Source of the DNA: UA16 sp042095135 | GTDB lineage: Bacteria; Bacteroidota; Bacteroidia; Flavobacteriales_D; Sanyastnellaceae | Length of the DNA stretch: 64,000 bases | Reading direction: 5' to 3' | Assembly (NCBI GenBank): GCA_042095135.1 | Contig: JBELBV010000001.1 | Coordinates: 62,001-126,000 of the forward strand | In this document: one piece after another, positions 28,029 through 36,386 of the stretch | Position numbering within the stretch: the stretch's first letter is position 1 | How the letters are laid out: each line of letters starts with the position of its first letter | The notes under the pieces: model-generated | What the model was told of the DNA's origin: nothing | Database searches by the model: none | Seen by the model: the letters and a program-made list of their open reading frames with translations, nothing else | Translations under genes and position numbers: made by a program

Positions 28029-28472
28029 TCAAAATTTCGGCCGACCGAAACCGAATCCTCTCGCTGCTTCAACCACTTCTTCTGACCACGGGGCAGGTCT
28101 TCCTTCTTTGTGGTTGTACGACACCAAAACCGTCTTCGCCTGCGCGGACAAAACCCATGAACCTTGGAATTGCTTATAGACCTCGTATGCGGCTGTCATG
28201 CTTTTTGTACCTACGTGTTCAATCCAAGTGATAATGCGCACCTGGTCATTGAACAATATGGGAGCGCGGTAATCAATTTCATGCCGAGCGACCACCATGC
28301 CTGCAGCGTTCCAATCCCACTTTTTTCCTAGCAACGGTTCGAAAAAGGCAATGCGGCTCTGCTCGAAGTAGTTGAAATAGGTGGCATTGTTGACAATGCC
28401 CGCGGCATCGATGTCGACAAATCGAATTTCCGGGGTGTAAATCTGGCCCGATGGGAGATCAAAATCTTGCAT
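28029..28472 (-). CDS. Acyl-CoA thioesterase, hotdog fold (YbgC/FadM-like)
   Basis: A 147-residue hotdog-fold thioesterase hydrolysing acyl-CoA esters. The family signature is seen as FVDIDAAGIVNNATYFNYFEQSR. Asp20 or Asp22 is the likely catalytic aspartate; the usual GHVNN reads GIVNN. The rest of the fold follows: an HEIDYRAPILFNDQVRI strand and a VLSAQAKTVLVSYN strand. The ATG at 28472 lies 4 bases after a perfect TACTTTTG promoter box, so the transcript is probably leaderless. A divergent gene starts 32 bases away. Substrate chain length cannot be deduced. Confidence 0.88.
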   Translation of the reverse strand: MQDFDLPSGQIYTPEIRFVDIDAAGIVNNATYFNYFEQSRIAFFEPLLGKKWDWNAAGMVVARHEIDYRAPILFNDQVRIITWIEHVGTKSMTAAYEVYKQFQGSWVLSAQAKTVLVSYNHKEGRPAPWSEEVVEAARGFGFGRPKF

Positions 28473-28476
28473 GGTG

Positions 28477-28484
28477 CAAAAGTA
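28477..28484 (-). promoter_or_regulatory. -7 box TACTTTTG, 4 bases before the thioesterase ATG
   Basis: A perfect TAnnTTTG on the minus strand with exactly CACC between it and the ATG at 28472. A TTTG lies 23 bases further upstream (28508-28511). Transcription would start at or next to the start codon. Confidence 0.6.
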
Positions 28485-28492
28485 CCGGCTCG

Positions 28493-28500
28493 TACCTTTG
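28493..28500 (+). promoter_or_regulatory. -7 box TACCTTTG, 4 bases before a divergent ATG
   Basis: A perfect TAnnTTTG on the plus strand, followed by GTTC and the ATG at 28505. CTTG at 28466-28469 is a possible -33 element, 23 bases away. It is arranged back to back with the thioesterase promoter. Confidence 0.6.
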
Positions 28501-28504
28501 GTTC

Positions 28505-28840
28505 ATGCAAAAAAACCAACGGGTCCTTCAAGCCGGGTGGTGCGCATGCCTTGCCGCCGCCCTTTTCGGGTTTTTTCAATCTCCAGAGGCAGTGGCTTGG
28601 TTATTGGCCGCGGTTGCGTGCCTCGTTCCTCTGATGATCAGCCTCTTCCTCAACGGCGAGCAATGGGACCGTTCTTTTTTTGCCATTGCCGTCATCAGCT
28701 TGATCATTGTCGCCATCGCTGTCAGCCTGGGACAATGGGCAGTCGTGGGTGCCTCGCCGGCTTGGGTTGCCATCCTTCCTTTCTCATCCTTGACCTTGTG
28801 GATTGTACACGAACGCAAATCCACCACCAAAGGGCAGTAA
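28505..28840 (+). CDS. Small hydrophobic membrane protein, unknown function
   Basis: I do not recognise this 111-residue protein. It has about three or four hydrophobic segments (around residues 10-28, 29-48, 55-75 and 80-100) with short charged ends and a basic C-terminus (HERKSTTKGQ). The ATG at 28505 is favoured because it sits 4 bases after a perfect promoter box and the upstream part of the frame overlaps the divergent thioesterase gene. It stands alone, with 163 bases to the HU gene. Confidence 0.6.
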   Translation: MQKNQRVLQAGWCACLAAALFGFFQSPEAVAWLLAAVACLVPLMISLFLNGEQWDRSFFAIAVISLIIVAIAVSLGQWAVVGASPAWVAILPFSSLTLWIVHERKSTTKGQ

Positions 28841-28936
28841 AACCAGACAATTCACTGAAATCTGCTCCAAAACCGCCACATTTTCTCATGCTTATCAACA
28901 ATTTGCATGGGTTTATCCACTAAATGACCGCTAGCC

Positions 28937-28969
28937 CTTGCCAGCGTTGAAATCCCGCCTATATATTTG
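28937..28969 (+). promoter_or_regulatory. Predicted promoter of the HU gene
   Basis: CTTG (28937-28940) and TATATTTG (28962-28969) are separated by 21 bases. This is close to the Bacteroidota -33/-7 arrangement and the best-formed promoter I see in the window. It implies a leader of about 28 bases before the ATG at 29004. Confidence 0.7.
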
Positions 28970-29003
28970 GCTCAGTTGAACATTCATTTTTAATCTCTAT
29001 ACC

Positions 29004-29273
29004 ATGAACAAAGCAGAATTGGTAGATGCAATGGCCGAAGGTGCTGGCATCTCAAAAGCAGACGCAAAGCGTGCGTTGGACGCATTCGTTGACGCCACAG
29101 CTGGCGCATTGGGCAAAGGAGACCGTGTTTCCCTCGTTGGATTCGGTTCTTTCTCTGTTTCTCACCGCGCTGAGCGCCAAGGTCGTAACCCACAGACGGG
29201 CAAGACCATCACCATCGCAGCTAAGAACGTAATCAAGTTCAAGGCGGGTGCTGAGTTGAGCTCTAAGGTATAA
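29004..29273 (+). CDS. HU family DNA-binding protein
   Basis: A histone-like protein of 89 residues that bends and compacts DNA as a dimer. Two N-terminal helices (MNKAELVDAMAEGAGISK...) lead into the beta arm with GFGSFSVSHRAERQGRNPQTG, whose proline intercalates at the DNA kink, and the final IKFKAGAELSSKV strand. Length and sequence are typical. Its own strong promoter and a strong terminator indicate a single-gene, highly expressed unit. Confidence 0.96.
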   Translation: MNKAELVDAMAEGAGISKADAKRALDAFVDATAGALGKGDRVSLVGFGSFSVSHRAERQGRNPQTGKTITIAAKNVIKFKAGAELSSKV

Positions 29274-29291
29274 GGCCCTTGGCCCTTACCA

Positions 29292-29326
29292 AAAAAGGCC
29301 TCGAGCACTAAGCTCGGGGCCTTTTT
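29292..29326 (+). terminator. Terminator of the HU gene
   Basis: A long stem, AAAAAGGCCTCGAGC paired with GCTCGGGGCCTTTTT (one G-T pair), and an ACTAA loop end in a T-run. The following gene starts 20 bases later. Confidence 0.92.
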
Positions 29327-29345
29327 GTTTCTCCCCATCAGCGCC

Positions 29346-30008
29346 ATGCAGAATCCCAAGTTGCAAGCCCTCCTGCCCTACATCAGCGAGGAACGGCTCA
29401 CGAAATTTGACGAGGCATTGCAGCAGCGGACTCGACGGCTCTGCATGGTCTTGGAAAACGTGTACCAAAGCCGGAATGCCAGCGCCGTCATGCGCTCCTG
29501 CGACGGTATGGGCGTTCAGGACGTTCACCTGATTGAAGATGTTAACCCTTGGGTATTCAATCGGGGGGTCTCCAAGGGAACGCCTTCATGGTTGACGTTG
29601 CATCGGTACTCCAACATTGAAGACCCAGCAACTGCATGTGTAAAAGCACTGCGAAAAAGCGGTTACAAAATTGCCGTCACCTCACCCCACGTCAATGGGT
29701 ACGAGGCCCACAATTTGCCGGTTGACCAACCTCTTGCTGTGGTGATGGGAACGGAATTCAAGGGCGCATCCGAGTGCATGCTCGACGCAGCGGACTACCA
29801 TGTTTTCATTCCCATGCGTGGAATGGCGGAATCCCTCAACATCAGCGTAGCAGCAGGAATGATCATGCACCGCATCATGGAAAACATCCGGACACTTCCG
29901 CCGGAAGCGTGGCAACTGACCCATCATGAAAGAGAAGAATTGTTACTCGATTGGGCGCTGAAATCAGTCAAAAGATCAGGCGCCATTTTGAAGCACCTTG
30001 GGCTGTGA
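29346..30008 (+). CDS. trmH: tRNA (guanosine-2'-O)-methyltransferase, SpoU/TrmH family
   Basis: A SAM-dependent 2'-O-methyltransferase with a trefoil-knot fold, likely acting on G18 of tRNA. The three SpoU motifs are present: ENVYQSRNASAVMRSCDGMG with its Asn and Arg, the central VMGTEFKGAS, and the knot motif IPMRGMAESLNISVAAG. A C-terminal extension with HHEREELLLDWALKSVKRS resembles TrmH. The ATG at 29346 is preferred over 29325, which lies in the HU terminator tail. 220 residues is normal for TrmH. Confidence 0.9.
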   Translation: MQNPKLQALLPYISEERLTKFDEALQQRTRRLCMVLENVYQSRNASAVMRSCDGMGVQDVHLIEDVNPWVFNRGVSKGTPSWLTLHRYSNIEDPATACVKALRKSGYKIAVTSPHVNGYEAHNLPVDQPLAVVMGTEFKGASECMLDAADYHVFIPMRGMAESLNISVAAGMIMHRIMENIRTLPPEAWQLTHHEREELLLDWALKSVKRSGAILKHLGL

Positions 30009-30039
30009 TTTCGGCTCAAGAATGTAGACTTTTGCGGCC

Positions 30040-31380
30040 ATGAATCAAGCAGGTGACCTGAAAACCGGCTACGCCGATTTGTTGCGCATGGCCATCCCCA
30101 TTTCGATGGGTACCATGCTTCAATTTTTCGTGTTGCTCACCGACAATTTTTTCTTGGCACGGTTGAGCGAAGAAGCAATTAATGGCGCCGGCAACGCCGG
30201 ACTGGTCTACATGACATTGGAAATGATTGCCGTGGGCAGTGGAGCGGCGCTGCAAATTGTCATCGCCCGTCGCATAGGAGAAGGGCGTCGAGAGGCGGCC
30301 ATGCAGACCTTTCGCTCGGGTCTGCTCCTGCACGGCCTCATGGGGCTTTGCCTGATGGGCATCGGCATACTGCTGAACAGTGGCCCAGTGAATTCAGCCA
30401 TTGCCGATCCGGGCATCCGCGCGGTTTTCACTGAGTTCTTTGCCATCCGTCTGCTCGGTTTCATCCCGTTCACCGCCCTGCTCGCGTTCAACGCGCTGTA
30501 CACAGGCACCGCAAAAACCTGGCCCATTTTAGCCATCGGAATCTGCAGTGCAACCCTCAACATCGTCCTGGATGCCGCTTGGGTTGAAGGCTGGTGGGGC
30601 TTTGAGGCCATCGGAGCCACCGGAGCAGCGTGGGCGTCTTTCTGCGCCGAATCAACGGGATTCCTGATCGCTTTGATGTTGACATTGAGGGTGATGCCAG
30701 AGGCATTTCGGCCCTGGAGTTTGCTTTCTCGGGAAGAACTGCGCGCTTGGTGGAAGCTGGCGTATCCGCTCATGGGGCAGTTCTTGACCACCGTCTCCAC
30801 GTGGACGGCATTTTTCTTTTTTGTCGAAAAAGTCGGAAGCTTGGAACTAAAGGTTTCCCACGTGACCCGCAACTTTTTCATGCTCGCATTCATTGTCACA
30901 CAAGGGATGCAACAAACGACGCGAACGTACGTGAGCGGCCTACTCGGTGCGGGGCGACTGGAGGAATTGGACCAAACCTTGCGCCGAATCGTCGCGTTGA
31001 CATTTTTGGGAATATTGCTGCTATGCCATGGGTATGTCCTCTACCCGAATACCCTTGCATCGGTGTTTTTTTCGGACGCTATCGGGCAAGCGGCCATGGT
31101 CAAAACCTTGCACTTACTTTTCATTGCCGTGTGCACTTATGCCTTTACCGGTGTCATGCTCTCCACAATTCAAGGCAGCGGTGCGACCAAAGTGGCATTC
31201 CGTGTTGAACTCGCCGCCGTTACCATCTACATGATTGTTGCATCTGCACTCACGTTGGTCTGGCCGCAGCCCATTTGGGTCATCTGGCGCGTCGAATTGG
31301 TATACTTCTCCTCCATTGGATTGGGCAGTTGGCTGTACCTTCGGAAGGGCACATGGCGTTACGTCACCCAACCCACCTAG
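30040..31380 (+). CDS. MATE family efflux transporter
   Basis: A multidrug/cation antiporter of 446 residues with about 12 hydrophobic helices. Typical MATE segments are visible: an N-terminal PISMGTMLQFFVLLTDNFFLARLS, then GSGAALQIVIARRIGEGRREA, and GAAWASFCAESTGFLIALML at mid-protein. It probably exports organic cations with Na+ or H+ exchange; substrates cannot be read from the sequence. A near-promoter GACTTTTG lies 5 bases before the ATG, and the gene follows trmH by 31 bases, so it may be read with it or from its own start. Confidence 0.9.
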   Translation: MNQAGDLKTGYADLLRMAIPISMGTMLQFFVLLTDNFFLARLSEEAINGAGNAGLVYMTLEMIAVGSGAALQIVIARRIGEGRREAAMQTFRSGLLLHGLMGLCLMGIGILLNSGPVNSAIADPGIRAVFTEFFAIRLLGFIPFTALLAFNALYTGTAKTWPILAIGICSATLNIVLDAAWVEGWWGFEAIGATGAAWASFCAESTGFLIALMLTLRVMPEAFRPWSLLSREELRAWWKLAYPLMGQFLTTVSTWTAFFFFVEKVGSLELKVSHVTRNFFMLAFIVTQGMQQTTRTYVSGLLGAGRLEELDQTLRRIVALTFLGILLLCHGYVLYPNTLASVFFSDAIGQAAMVKTLHLLFIAVCTYAFTGVMLSTIQGSGATKVAFRVELAAVTIYMIVASALTLVWPQPIWVIWRVELVYFSSIGLGSWLYLRKGTWRYVTQPT

Positions 31381-31389
31381 TACCGAATC

Positions 31390-32370
31390 ATGGCTGTTTT
31401 CCCTAGATCTGAATTGAACCGTACGCTCCGCGTCGCGTTTTTCGGTACACCGGAATTTGCGGCCACATGCCTCGATTCGTTGGTTGAATCCCACCACGAT
31501 GTAGTCGGTGTGGTAACAGCACCGGACCGCAGGTCCGGCCGAGGACAAAAGATTCAGCCGTCGGCCGTCAAAATCTCCGCGGAAGCACACGGTCTTCCCC
31601 TGCTGCAGCCGTCCAATCTGAAAAACCCCGAATTCAACGAGGCGGTCGCCGCCTGGGAAGCGGATGTATTCATTGTCGTTGCGTTTCGCATGCTACCCCA
31701 GGTGGTGTGGGATGCGCCTGAGTTTGGCACAATCAACCTGCACGCTTCCTTGTTGCCGCAGCTGCGCGGTGCGGCGCCTATTCAATGGGCAATCATCCAT
31801 GGCCTAGCCGAGTCGGGGGTTTCCACCTTCTCCCTCCAACATGCCATCGATACCGGGGATGTTTTGCTTCAAGAACGCGTGGCCATCGACAAGGATGACG
31901 ATGCAGGCACACTTTACGGAAAACTACTGAGCTCCGGAAAAACTTTGCTTGTCGAGACCCTCGATCGCCTTGTGGCAGGAGAACTTGAGTCCCGACCCCA
32001 ATCATCCGAACATCCGCGCCTAGAAGCCCCAAAATTGAATCGAGAAAACACTTCAGTTGATTGGTCAGAACCCACTGATAATGTGTTGAATAAAATAAGA
32101 GGGTTATGTCCATTTCCTAGAGCATGGACGGCATCACCCTACGGAGATATCAAGGTGCTAAAAGCTCATTCTATGGATCCAGCCGTTGTGCCGTCACAAG
32201 ACACTCTACCCGGTGACACGGTACTGGTCAAAGGGGTGCTCGCCGTCCGCTGCAGTGACGGGTGGATTGGCATCGACGAATTGATTCCGCCAGGCAAAGG
32301 TCGCATGTCGGGATTCGCTTGGTCCAATGGACTCCAAACGCCGTTGTCGTGCCTTGGAAATCAGGCGTAG
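31390..32370 (+). CDS. fmt: Methionyl-tRNA formyltransferase
   Basis: It formylates Met-tRNA(fMet) for translation initiation using 10-formyl-THF. The N-terminal hydrolase fold has the catalytic site Asn116-His118 in INLHASLLPQLRGAAPIQW, and Asp154/Asp157 in IDTGDVLL. The positively charged loop (APDRRSGRGQKIQPS) and the C-terminal OB-fold domain (NREN...DWSEPTDNVLNKIRGLCPFPRAWT) are complete. The gene follows the MATE gene by 9 bases. Its last 10 bases overlap the end of the convergent mutase gene. Confidence 0.96.
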   Translation: MAVFPRSELNRTLRVAFFGTPEFAATCLDSLVESHHDVVGVVTAPDRRSGRGQKIQPSAVKISAEAHGLPLLQPSNLKNPEFNEAVAAWEADVFIVVAFRMLPQVVWDAPEFGTINLHASLLPQLRGAAPIQWAIIHGLAESGVSTFSLQHAIDTGDVLLQERVAIDKDDDAGTLYGKLLSSGKTLLVETLDRLVAGELESRPQSSEHPRLEAPKLNRENTSVDWSEPTDNVLNKIRGLCPFPRAWTASPYGDIKVLKAHSMDPAVVPSQDTLPGDTVLVKGVLAVRCSDGWIGIDELIPPGKGRMSGFAWSNGLQTPLSCLGNQA

Positions 32371-34397
32371 GCCTCGAGCAATAAATCGAGGATGTTCTTC
32401 GCAGACTCGGTAATCGGCGTACCCGGGCCAAAAACCCCCACTGCTCCACTATCATAAAGGGCTTCATGGTCACCGGGGGGAATGACCCCTCCGACCACCA
32501 CCAAGATATCGGAGCGACCACTGCTTCGCAGCCCTTCAATCAATTCAGGCACCAAGGTTTTGTGACCTGCTGCCAACGTGCTGATGCCCACCACGTGCAC
32601 ATCGTTGTCAATGGCTTGCTGCACGACCTCTGCTGGCGTCTGAAACAAGGGTCCCAAATCCACATCAAATCCCATGTCGGCGAAGGATGAGGCGATGACC
32701 TTGGCCCCGCGGTCGTGCCCGTCCTGCCCCATTTTGGCCACGAGAATACGCGGTTGTCGACCGACCTGACGGTTAAATGTCCGGGTCATGTCAATGACTT
32801 CTTCGTAAGCTGCTTGGCCTTCCATCGCTCTCGAAAAGATACCACTGACTTTGCGAACCTCGGGTTCGTACCGTCCAAACGCCACTTCCAAGGCGGCGCT
32901 GATCTCACCCAATGTGGCGCGTTGCCTTGCAGCGTTCACGGTCAACTCCAGCAGATTTGCTTGGCCCTGGGCTCCCGTCGATACCGCGTGCAACGCGGCT
33001 TTGACTGCGTCAGCCTCACGCCGCTCACGCAGTTCAGCCAGTCGTGCTACCTGACCCGCACGCACGGCTTTCTGGTCAATTTCGAGAACCTCCAATTCTT
33101 CTTCTTGATCACCAGGGAACAAGTTGACACCGATAATGCGGTCTTGCCCTCGGTCAATGCGCGCCTGCTTCTCAGAAGCAGCGGCTTCGATGCGCAACTT
33201 GGGGATGCCCTTTTCAATGGCACTGGCCATCCCCCCTTCCTGCTCGATCTCATCCATCAGCTCCAAGGCCTCGTCCACCATTTGCGCTGTCAAATCCTCC
33301 ATCATGCGGGAACCGTGCCAAGGGTCGATTGCCGCTGTGAAACCTGCCTCGCCTTGCAGAAACAATTGAGTATTGCGTGCCACGCGGGCTGAAGCCTCGG
33401 TGGGCAGTGCAATCGCTTCGTCCATGGAATTGGTGTGCAACGATTGCGTACCACCAAAAGCCGCGGCCATCGCCTCAAGAGCCGTTCGAGCCACATTGTT
33501 CCAAGGATCTTGTGCCGTCAAGGACCATCCGCTTGTCTGCGTGTGGGTGCGGAGCATCATGGATTTGGGATGTGTTGCACCCAAGCCTTTCATTTTCTGC
33601 GCCCAAATCAGCCGAGCAGCGCGCATTTTAGCAATTTCCTCGTAGTGGTTCATGCCACTCGCCCAGAAGAAACTCAACCGCGGAGCGAAGGCGTCAATGT
33701 CCAAGCCAGCCGCCATGCCGATGCGCACGTATTCCAATCCATCCGCCAGCGTGTAGGCCAACTCCAGCGCCGGAGTAGCGCCTGCCTCCTGCATGTGGTA
33801 TCCGGAAATCGAGATCGAGTTGAACCTGGGCATGCACTCTGACGTGAACCTGAAGATGTCGGAGATGATGCGCATTGAGGGTGCCGGTGGATAGATGTAG
33901 GTATTCCGGACCATAAACTCCTTGAGGATGTCATTTTGAATGGTTCCTGCCAACTGCGAGGGCTCCACGCCTTGTTCTTCTGCAGCAACGATATAGAAAG
34001 CCAGGATGGGCAATACGGCCCCGTTCATGGTCATGCTCACAGACATACGATCCAGTGGGATTCCGTCAAACAGACGTTTCATGTCCTCGACCGAGTCGAT
34101 GGCAACTCCGGCCATGCCCACGTCGCCCGAAACCCTAGGGTGGTCGCTATCGTACCCCCGGTGCGTCGCCAGGTCGAAGGCCACGCTCAATCCCTTTTGG
34201 CCCGCGGCGAGGTTCGCGCGGTAAAAGGCATTGGATGCTTCTGCTGTTGAAAACCCAGCGTACTGCCGTATGGTCCATGGACGCGAGGTGTACATGGTTG
34301 CGTATGGCCCACCGAGAAACGGCGCTTGGCCCGGTCCAAACCGTTCGTGAACGTGCTGCGCAGAGCCTTCTGCCGGGTAATAGGGAGCAAGTTCCAT
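32361..34397 (-). CDS. Methylmalonyl-CoA mutase, large (catalytic, B12-binding) subunit
   Basis: It interconverts succinyl-CoA and (R)-methylmalonyl-CoA using adenosylcobalamin, linking propionate, odd-chain and branched amino-acid breakdown to the TCA cycle. The TIM-barrel half shows YATMYTSRPWTIRQYAGFSTA and SISGYHMQEAGA. The C-terminal cobalamin domain has the DxHxxG motif in MGQDGHDRGAKV and a late GGVIPPGDH. The length of about 678 residues is slightly short of the usual 710. Two ATGs in a row (34400, 34397) overlap the mutA stop as ATGATG, so translation is coupled. Confidence 0.95.
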   Translation of the reverse strand: MELAPYYPAEGSAQHVHERFGPGQAPFLGGPYATMYTSRPWTIRQYAGFSTAEASNAFYRANLAAGQKGLSVAFDLATHRGYDSDHPRVSGDVGMAGVAIDSVEDMKRLFDGIPLDRMSVSMTMNGAVLPILAFYIVAAEEQGVEPSQLAGTIQNDILKEFMVRNTYIYPPAPSMRIISDIFRFTSECMPRFNSISISGYHMQEAGATPALELAYTLADGLEYVRIGMAAGLDIDAFAPRLSFFWASGMNHYEEIAKMRAARLIWAQKMKGLGATHPKSMMLRTHTQTSGWSLTAQDPWNNVARTALEAMAAAFGGTQSLHTNSMDEAIALPTEASARVARNTQLFLQGEAGFTAAIDPWHGSRMMEDLTAQMVDEALELMDEIEQEGGMASAIEKGIPKLRIEAAASEKQARIDRGQDRIIGVNLFPGDQEEELEVLEIDQKAVRAGQVARLAELRERREADAVKAALHAVSTGAQGQANLLELTVNAARQRATLGEISAALEVAFGRYEPEVRKVSGIFSRAMEGQAAYEEVIDMTRTFNRQVGRQPRILVAKMGQDGHDRGAKVIASSFADMGFDVDLGPLFQTPAEVVQQAIDNDVHVVGISTLAAGHKTLVPELIEGLRSSGRSDILVVVGGVIPPGDHEALYDSGAVGVFGPGTPITESAKNILDLLLEAYA

Positions 34398-35431
34398 CAT
34401 GGCTCAGTTCGATTTTCAAAGGCATCCCAAACCGTTGCCACGAGCGAAGCCGTCCATGACTCCACCACGCGGCTCCCTCCCATGGGGTCAAATACGCGGT
34501 GCAAACCCGCCTCTTCGCGCATGAGGTGTTGCACATTGCGCGCCCACCGCTTCCCGTCTGCCGAACCACGTCGGGCATCGGCATCGTGCGGAACAACTTC
34601 CAATGCATCACTTCCTCCTATGGCACTTGCGTAGGCGGCCGATGTCATACCGATCAAACGATCCGTAGGGAGTCCATCTCCGACCGGAGGAATGTAGGTG
34701 CGCGCATCGAGCCAAATGCTCGCTTGCCCGAATCCTTGCCTACTCAACCAACGCTGCCAAAGGATGCGCATCGCACGCGTTATGGCAACCCCTTCAAGCA
34801 CATGCGGTCCTACCGTGTGGGCCCAAGAAAAGGCCTGAACCGCTTCGGCCGTATCGAATTCGGCCTCTTCGAACACCTTCAATCCGTTCTGAGCTTGGAC
34901 CAACCCAGATGACAGCGCCTTCACCGGGTCCAACTCACCGCACGTATCGATGGCCCATTTGCGGATAGACTGTGCTGCTTTCAGAGCGTCGGCATGGAGA
35001 CGAGCATCCTCTGCTGTGAGGCCCCTAACACGGCGGCTACAACTGCCCCGCCACCCTTCGGCGAGCATACGGTTCACAGGAAAACGAGTCAGATCAATGC
35101 GATCGGCATCCAAGTGCAGGTGAATCATGTTCAAATGCACCTCATTCAACCAATCCTCTGAAGCCGCTTCATCTTGCAAGCGAATTCCCTCGGTTCCTCC
35201 CATCAGCGCGGGCAAAGCATCGGCTGCACGGTCGACGGTTTCTGTCAACGACCACGCATTGCCTTCTTCTTTTGGAGCAATAGCTTTTGCTGGCAGTTCT
35301 GCGGCTTGCACCACGGGGGACCAGGATGCTTTGTCCCAGACACCGCGCTCTGAAGCGTCAACGTTTGAAGCCTCTGCTTCCCACCGCGCAACGTCAAATT
35401 CCGGAAAGTCAAACCAATCATTGTGCGCCAT
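34397..35431 (-). CDS. Methylmalonyl-CoA mutase small subunit, shortened
   Basis: A 344-residue protein resembling the barrel part of the non-catalytic mutase subunit (WRGSCSRRVRGLT, TVGPHVLEGVAITRAMRILWQRW, DARTYIPPVGDGLPTDRLIG, HLMREEAGLHRVFDPMGGSRVVESWT). There is no C-terminal cobalamin-like domain, so it is much shorter than the roughly 450-640 residues I expect for MutA. It should form a heterodimer with the large subunit encoded directly downstream with a stop/start overlap. A TACTTTTG box ends 4 bases before the ATG, so this two-gene unit is probably transcribed as a leaderless mRNA. Confidence 0.85.
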   Translation of the reverse strand: MAHNDWFDFPEFDVARWEAEASNVDASERGVWDKASWSPVVQAAELPAKAIAPKEEGNAWSLTETVDRAADALPALMGGTEGIRLQDEAASEDWLNEVHLNMIHLHLDADRIDLTRFPVNRMLAEGWRGSCSRRVRGLTAEDARLHADALKAAQSIRKWAIDTCGELDPVKALSSGLVQAQNGLKVFEEAEFDTAEAVQAFSWAHTVGPHVLEGVAITRAMRILWQRWLSRQGFGQASIWLDARTYIPPVGDGLPTDRLIGMTSAAYASAIGGSDALEVVPHDADARRGSADGKRWARNVQHLMREEAGLHRVFDPMGGSRVVESWTASLVATVWDAFENRTEP

Positions 35432-35435
35432 GAAT

Positions 35436-35443
35436 CAAAAGTA
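35436..35443 (-). promoter_or_regulatory. -7 box TACTTTTG, 4 bases before the mutA-like ATG
   Basis: A perfect TAnnTTTG on the minus strand followed by ATTC and the ATG at 35431. A TTTG occurs 25 bases upstream (35469-35472), a little farther than usual. Confidence 0.6.
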
Positions 35444-35501
35444 CAAAACCTCCGCCCCCCGTTCACGGCAAACGCTTGCCCTTCAGCCGTACATTAACTC
35501 C

Positions 35502-35843
35502 ATGGAAAACCCTTTGGCTTGGGACGAATTCGAGCGTGTCCAGATGCACGTTGGTTTGGTTTTGAAGGCGTCCGTGTTTGAAGCGGCCAGGAAACCGGCC
35601 TACATCGTAATCGTAGACTTCGGACCGGAAATCGGGACCCGGAAAACCTCCGCGCAAATCACCGACCGGTACAACCCTTCGGAACTCGTTGGTAAAAAGG
35701 TTGTGGCCGTCACCAACTTTCCACCGAAACAGATCGGGCCAATCCAGTCCGAATTTCTGCTGCTTGGCGCTTTGGATACCGCGTTGGGTACGGCTGTACT
35801 TGAAGTACCCGAAAATGTCGCACCCGGAACGCGCATCGCCTGA
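35502..35843 (+). CDS. csaA: CsaA-like tRNA-binding (OB-fold) protein
   Basis: A 113-residue OB-fold protein of the tRNA-binding/CsaA family, which has chaperone-like or tRNA-binding activity as a homodimer. The full-length pattern is visible: an N-terminal WDEFERVQMHVGLVL, then KTSAQITDRYNPSELVGKKV, and the C-terminal GTAVLEVPENVAPGTRIA. The frame runs far upstream, overlapping the divergent mutA-like gene antisense, but 35502 gives exactly the family length. An imperfect TACATTAA box lies 4 bases before this ATG. Confidence 0.88.
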   Translation: MENPLAWDEFERVQMHVGLVLKASVFEAARKPAYIVIVDFGPEIGTRKTSAQITDRYNPSELVGKKVVAVTNFPPKQIGPIQSEFLLLGALDTALGTAVLEVPENVAPGTRIA

Positions 35844-35885
35844 CGTTTGTATTCCATCGGGATTCTGATGTAGCTTCGAGACGCA

Positions 35886-36386
35886 ATGGAATGGAACAAG
35901 GCCGTCTTTTTGGACCGTGACGGGGTCATCAACCACGACCCGGGAGATTACACCAGGTCCTTGGATGAATTTCACGTACTACCGACGGTGTATGATGCGC
36001 TTGCGCAATTGCAAAGCCACGGGTACCTTTTGATACTGATTACGAATCAAGGCGGAATTGCCAAAGGCCAATACACCCACGAGGCCGTTCACGAGATCCA
36101 CCGCCATTTTATTCAATCATGTGCCGACAAGGACATCCTGATCACCAACGTGTACTACAGCCCGCATCACCCTGATTATGGAGAAAGTTTGAGTCGCAAG
36201 CCCGGGGGGCTTATGATCGAAAAGGCCTGTGCCCGGTACCGAATCGACCCGGGTGCTTCCTGGATGGTTGGCGACAAAGTCCGCGACATTGAAGCGGGTG
36301 AAAAAGCTGGGGTTCGCGGCATTTTAATGCCGGTGAATGGAGACCTCGTCGATTGCGTTCCTCAAATGCTCGCATCTCATGTTTGA
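35886..36386 (+). CDS. HAD-IIIA phosphatase (GmhB / histidinol-phosphatase-like), zinc cysteines absent
   Basis: A HAD phosphatase of 166 residues related to D,D-heptose 1,7-bisphosphate phosphatase (GmhB). The nucleophile motif is FLDRDGVIN (Asp10, Asp12), followed by LITNQGGIAKG, the lysine motif RKPGGLMIEKA and the Mg motif MVGDKVRDIEAG. GmhB enzymes bind zinc through a loop with three Cys and one His. Here that loop reads SPHHPDYGESLSRKP and has no cysteine, so zinc is probably not bound. It overlaps the next gene by 8 bases. The substrate may be a heptose phosphate or another small phosphate. Confidence 0.82.
   Translation: MEWNKAVFLDRDGVINHDPGDYTRSLDEFHVLPTVYDALAQLQSHGYLLILITNQGGIAKGQYTHEAVHEIHRHFIQSCADKDILITNVYYSPHHPDYGESLSRKPGGLMIEKACARYRIDPGASWMVGDKVRDIEAGEKAGVRGILMPVNGDLVDCVPQMLASHV

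Noticed and set aside
32715..33392. Plus-strand frame opposite the methylmalonyl-CoA mutase large subunit
   Set aside because: It is antisense to a clearly recognised enzyme and has no motif of its own.
35127..35501. Extended 5' end of the CsaA-like gene
   Set aside because: It runs antisense to the mutA-like gene and adds about 125 residues not present in the family.
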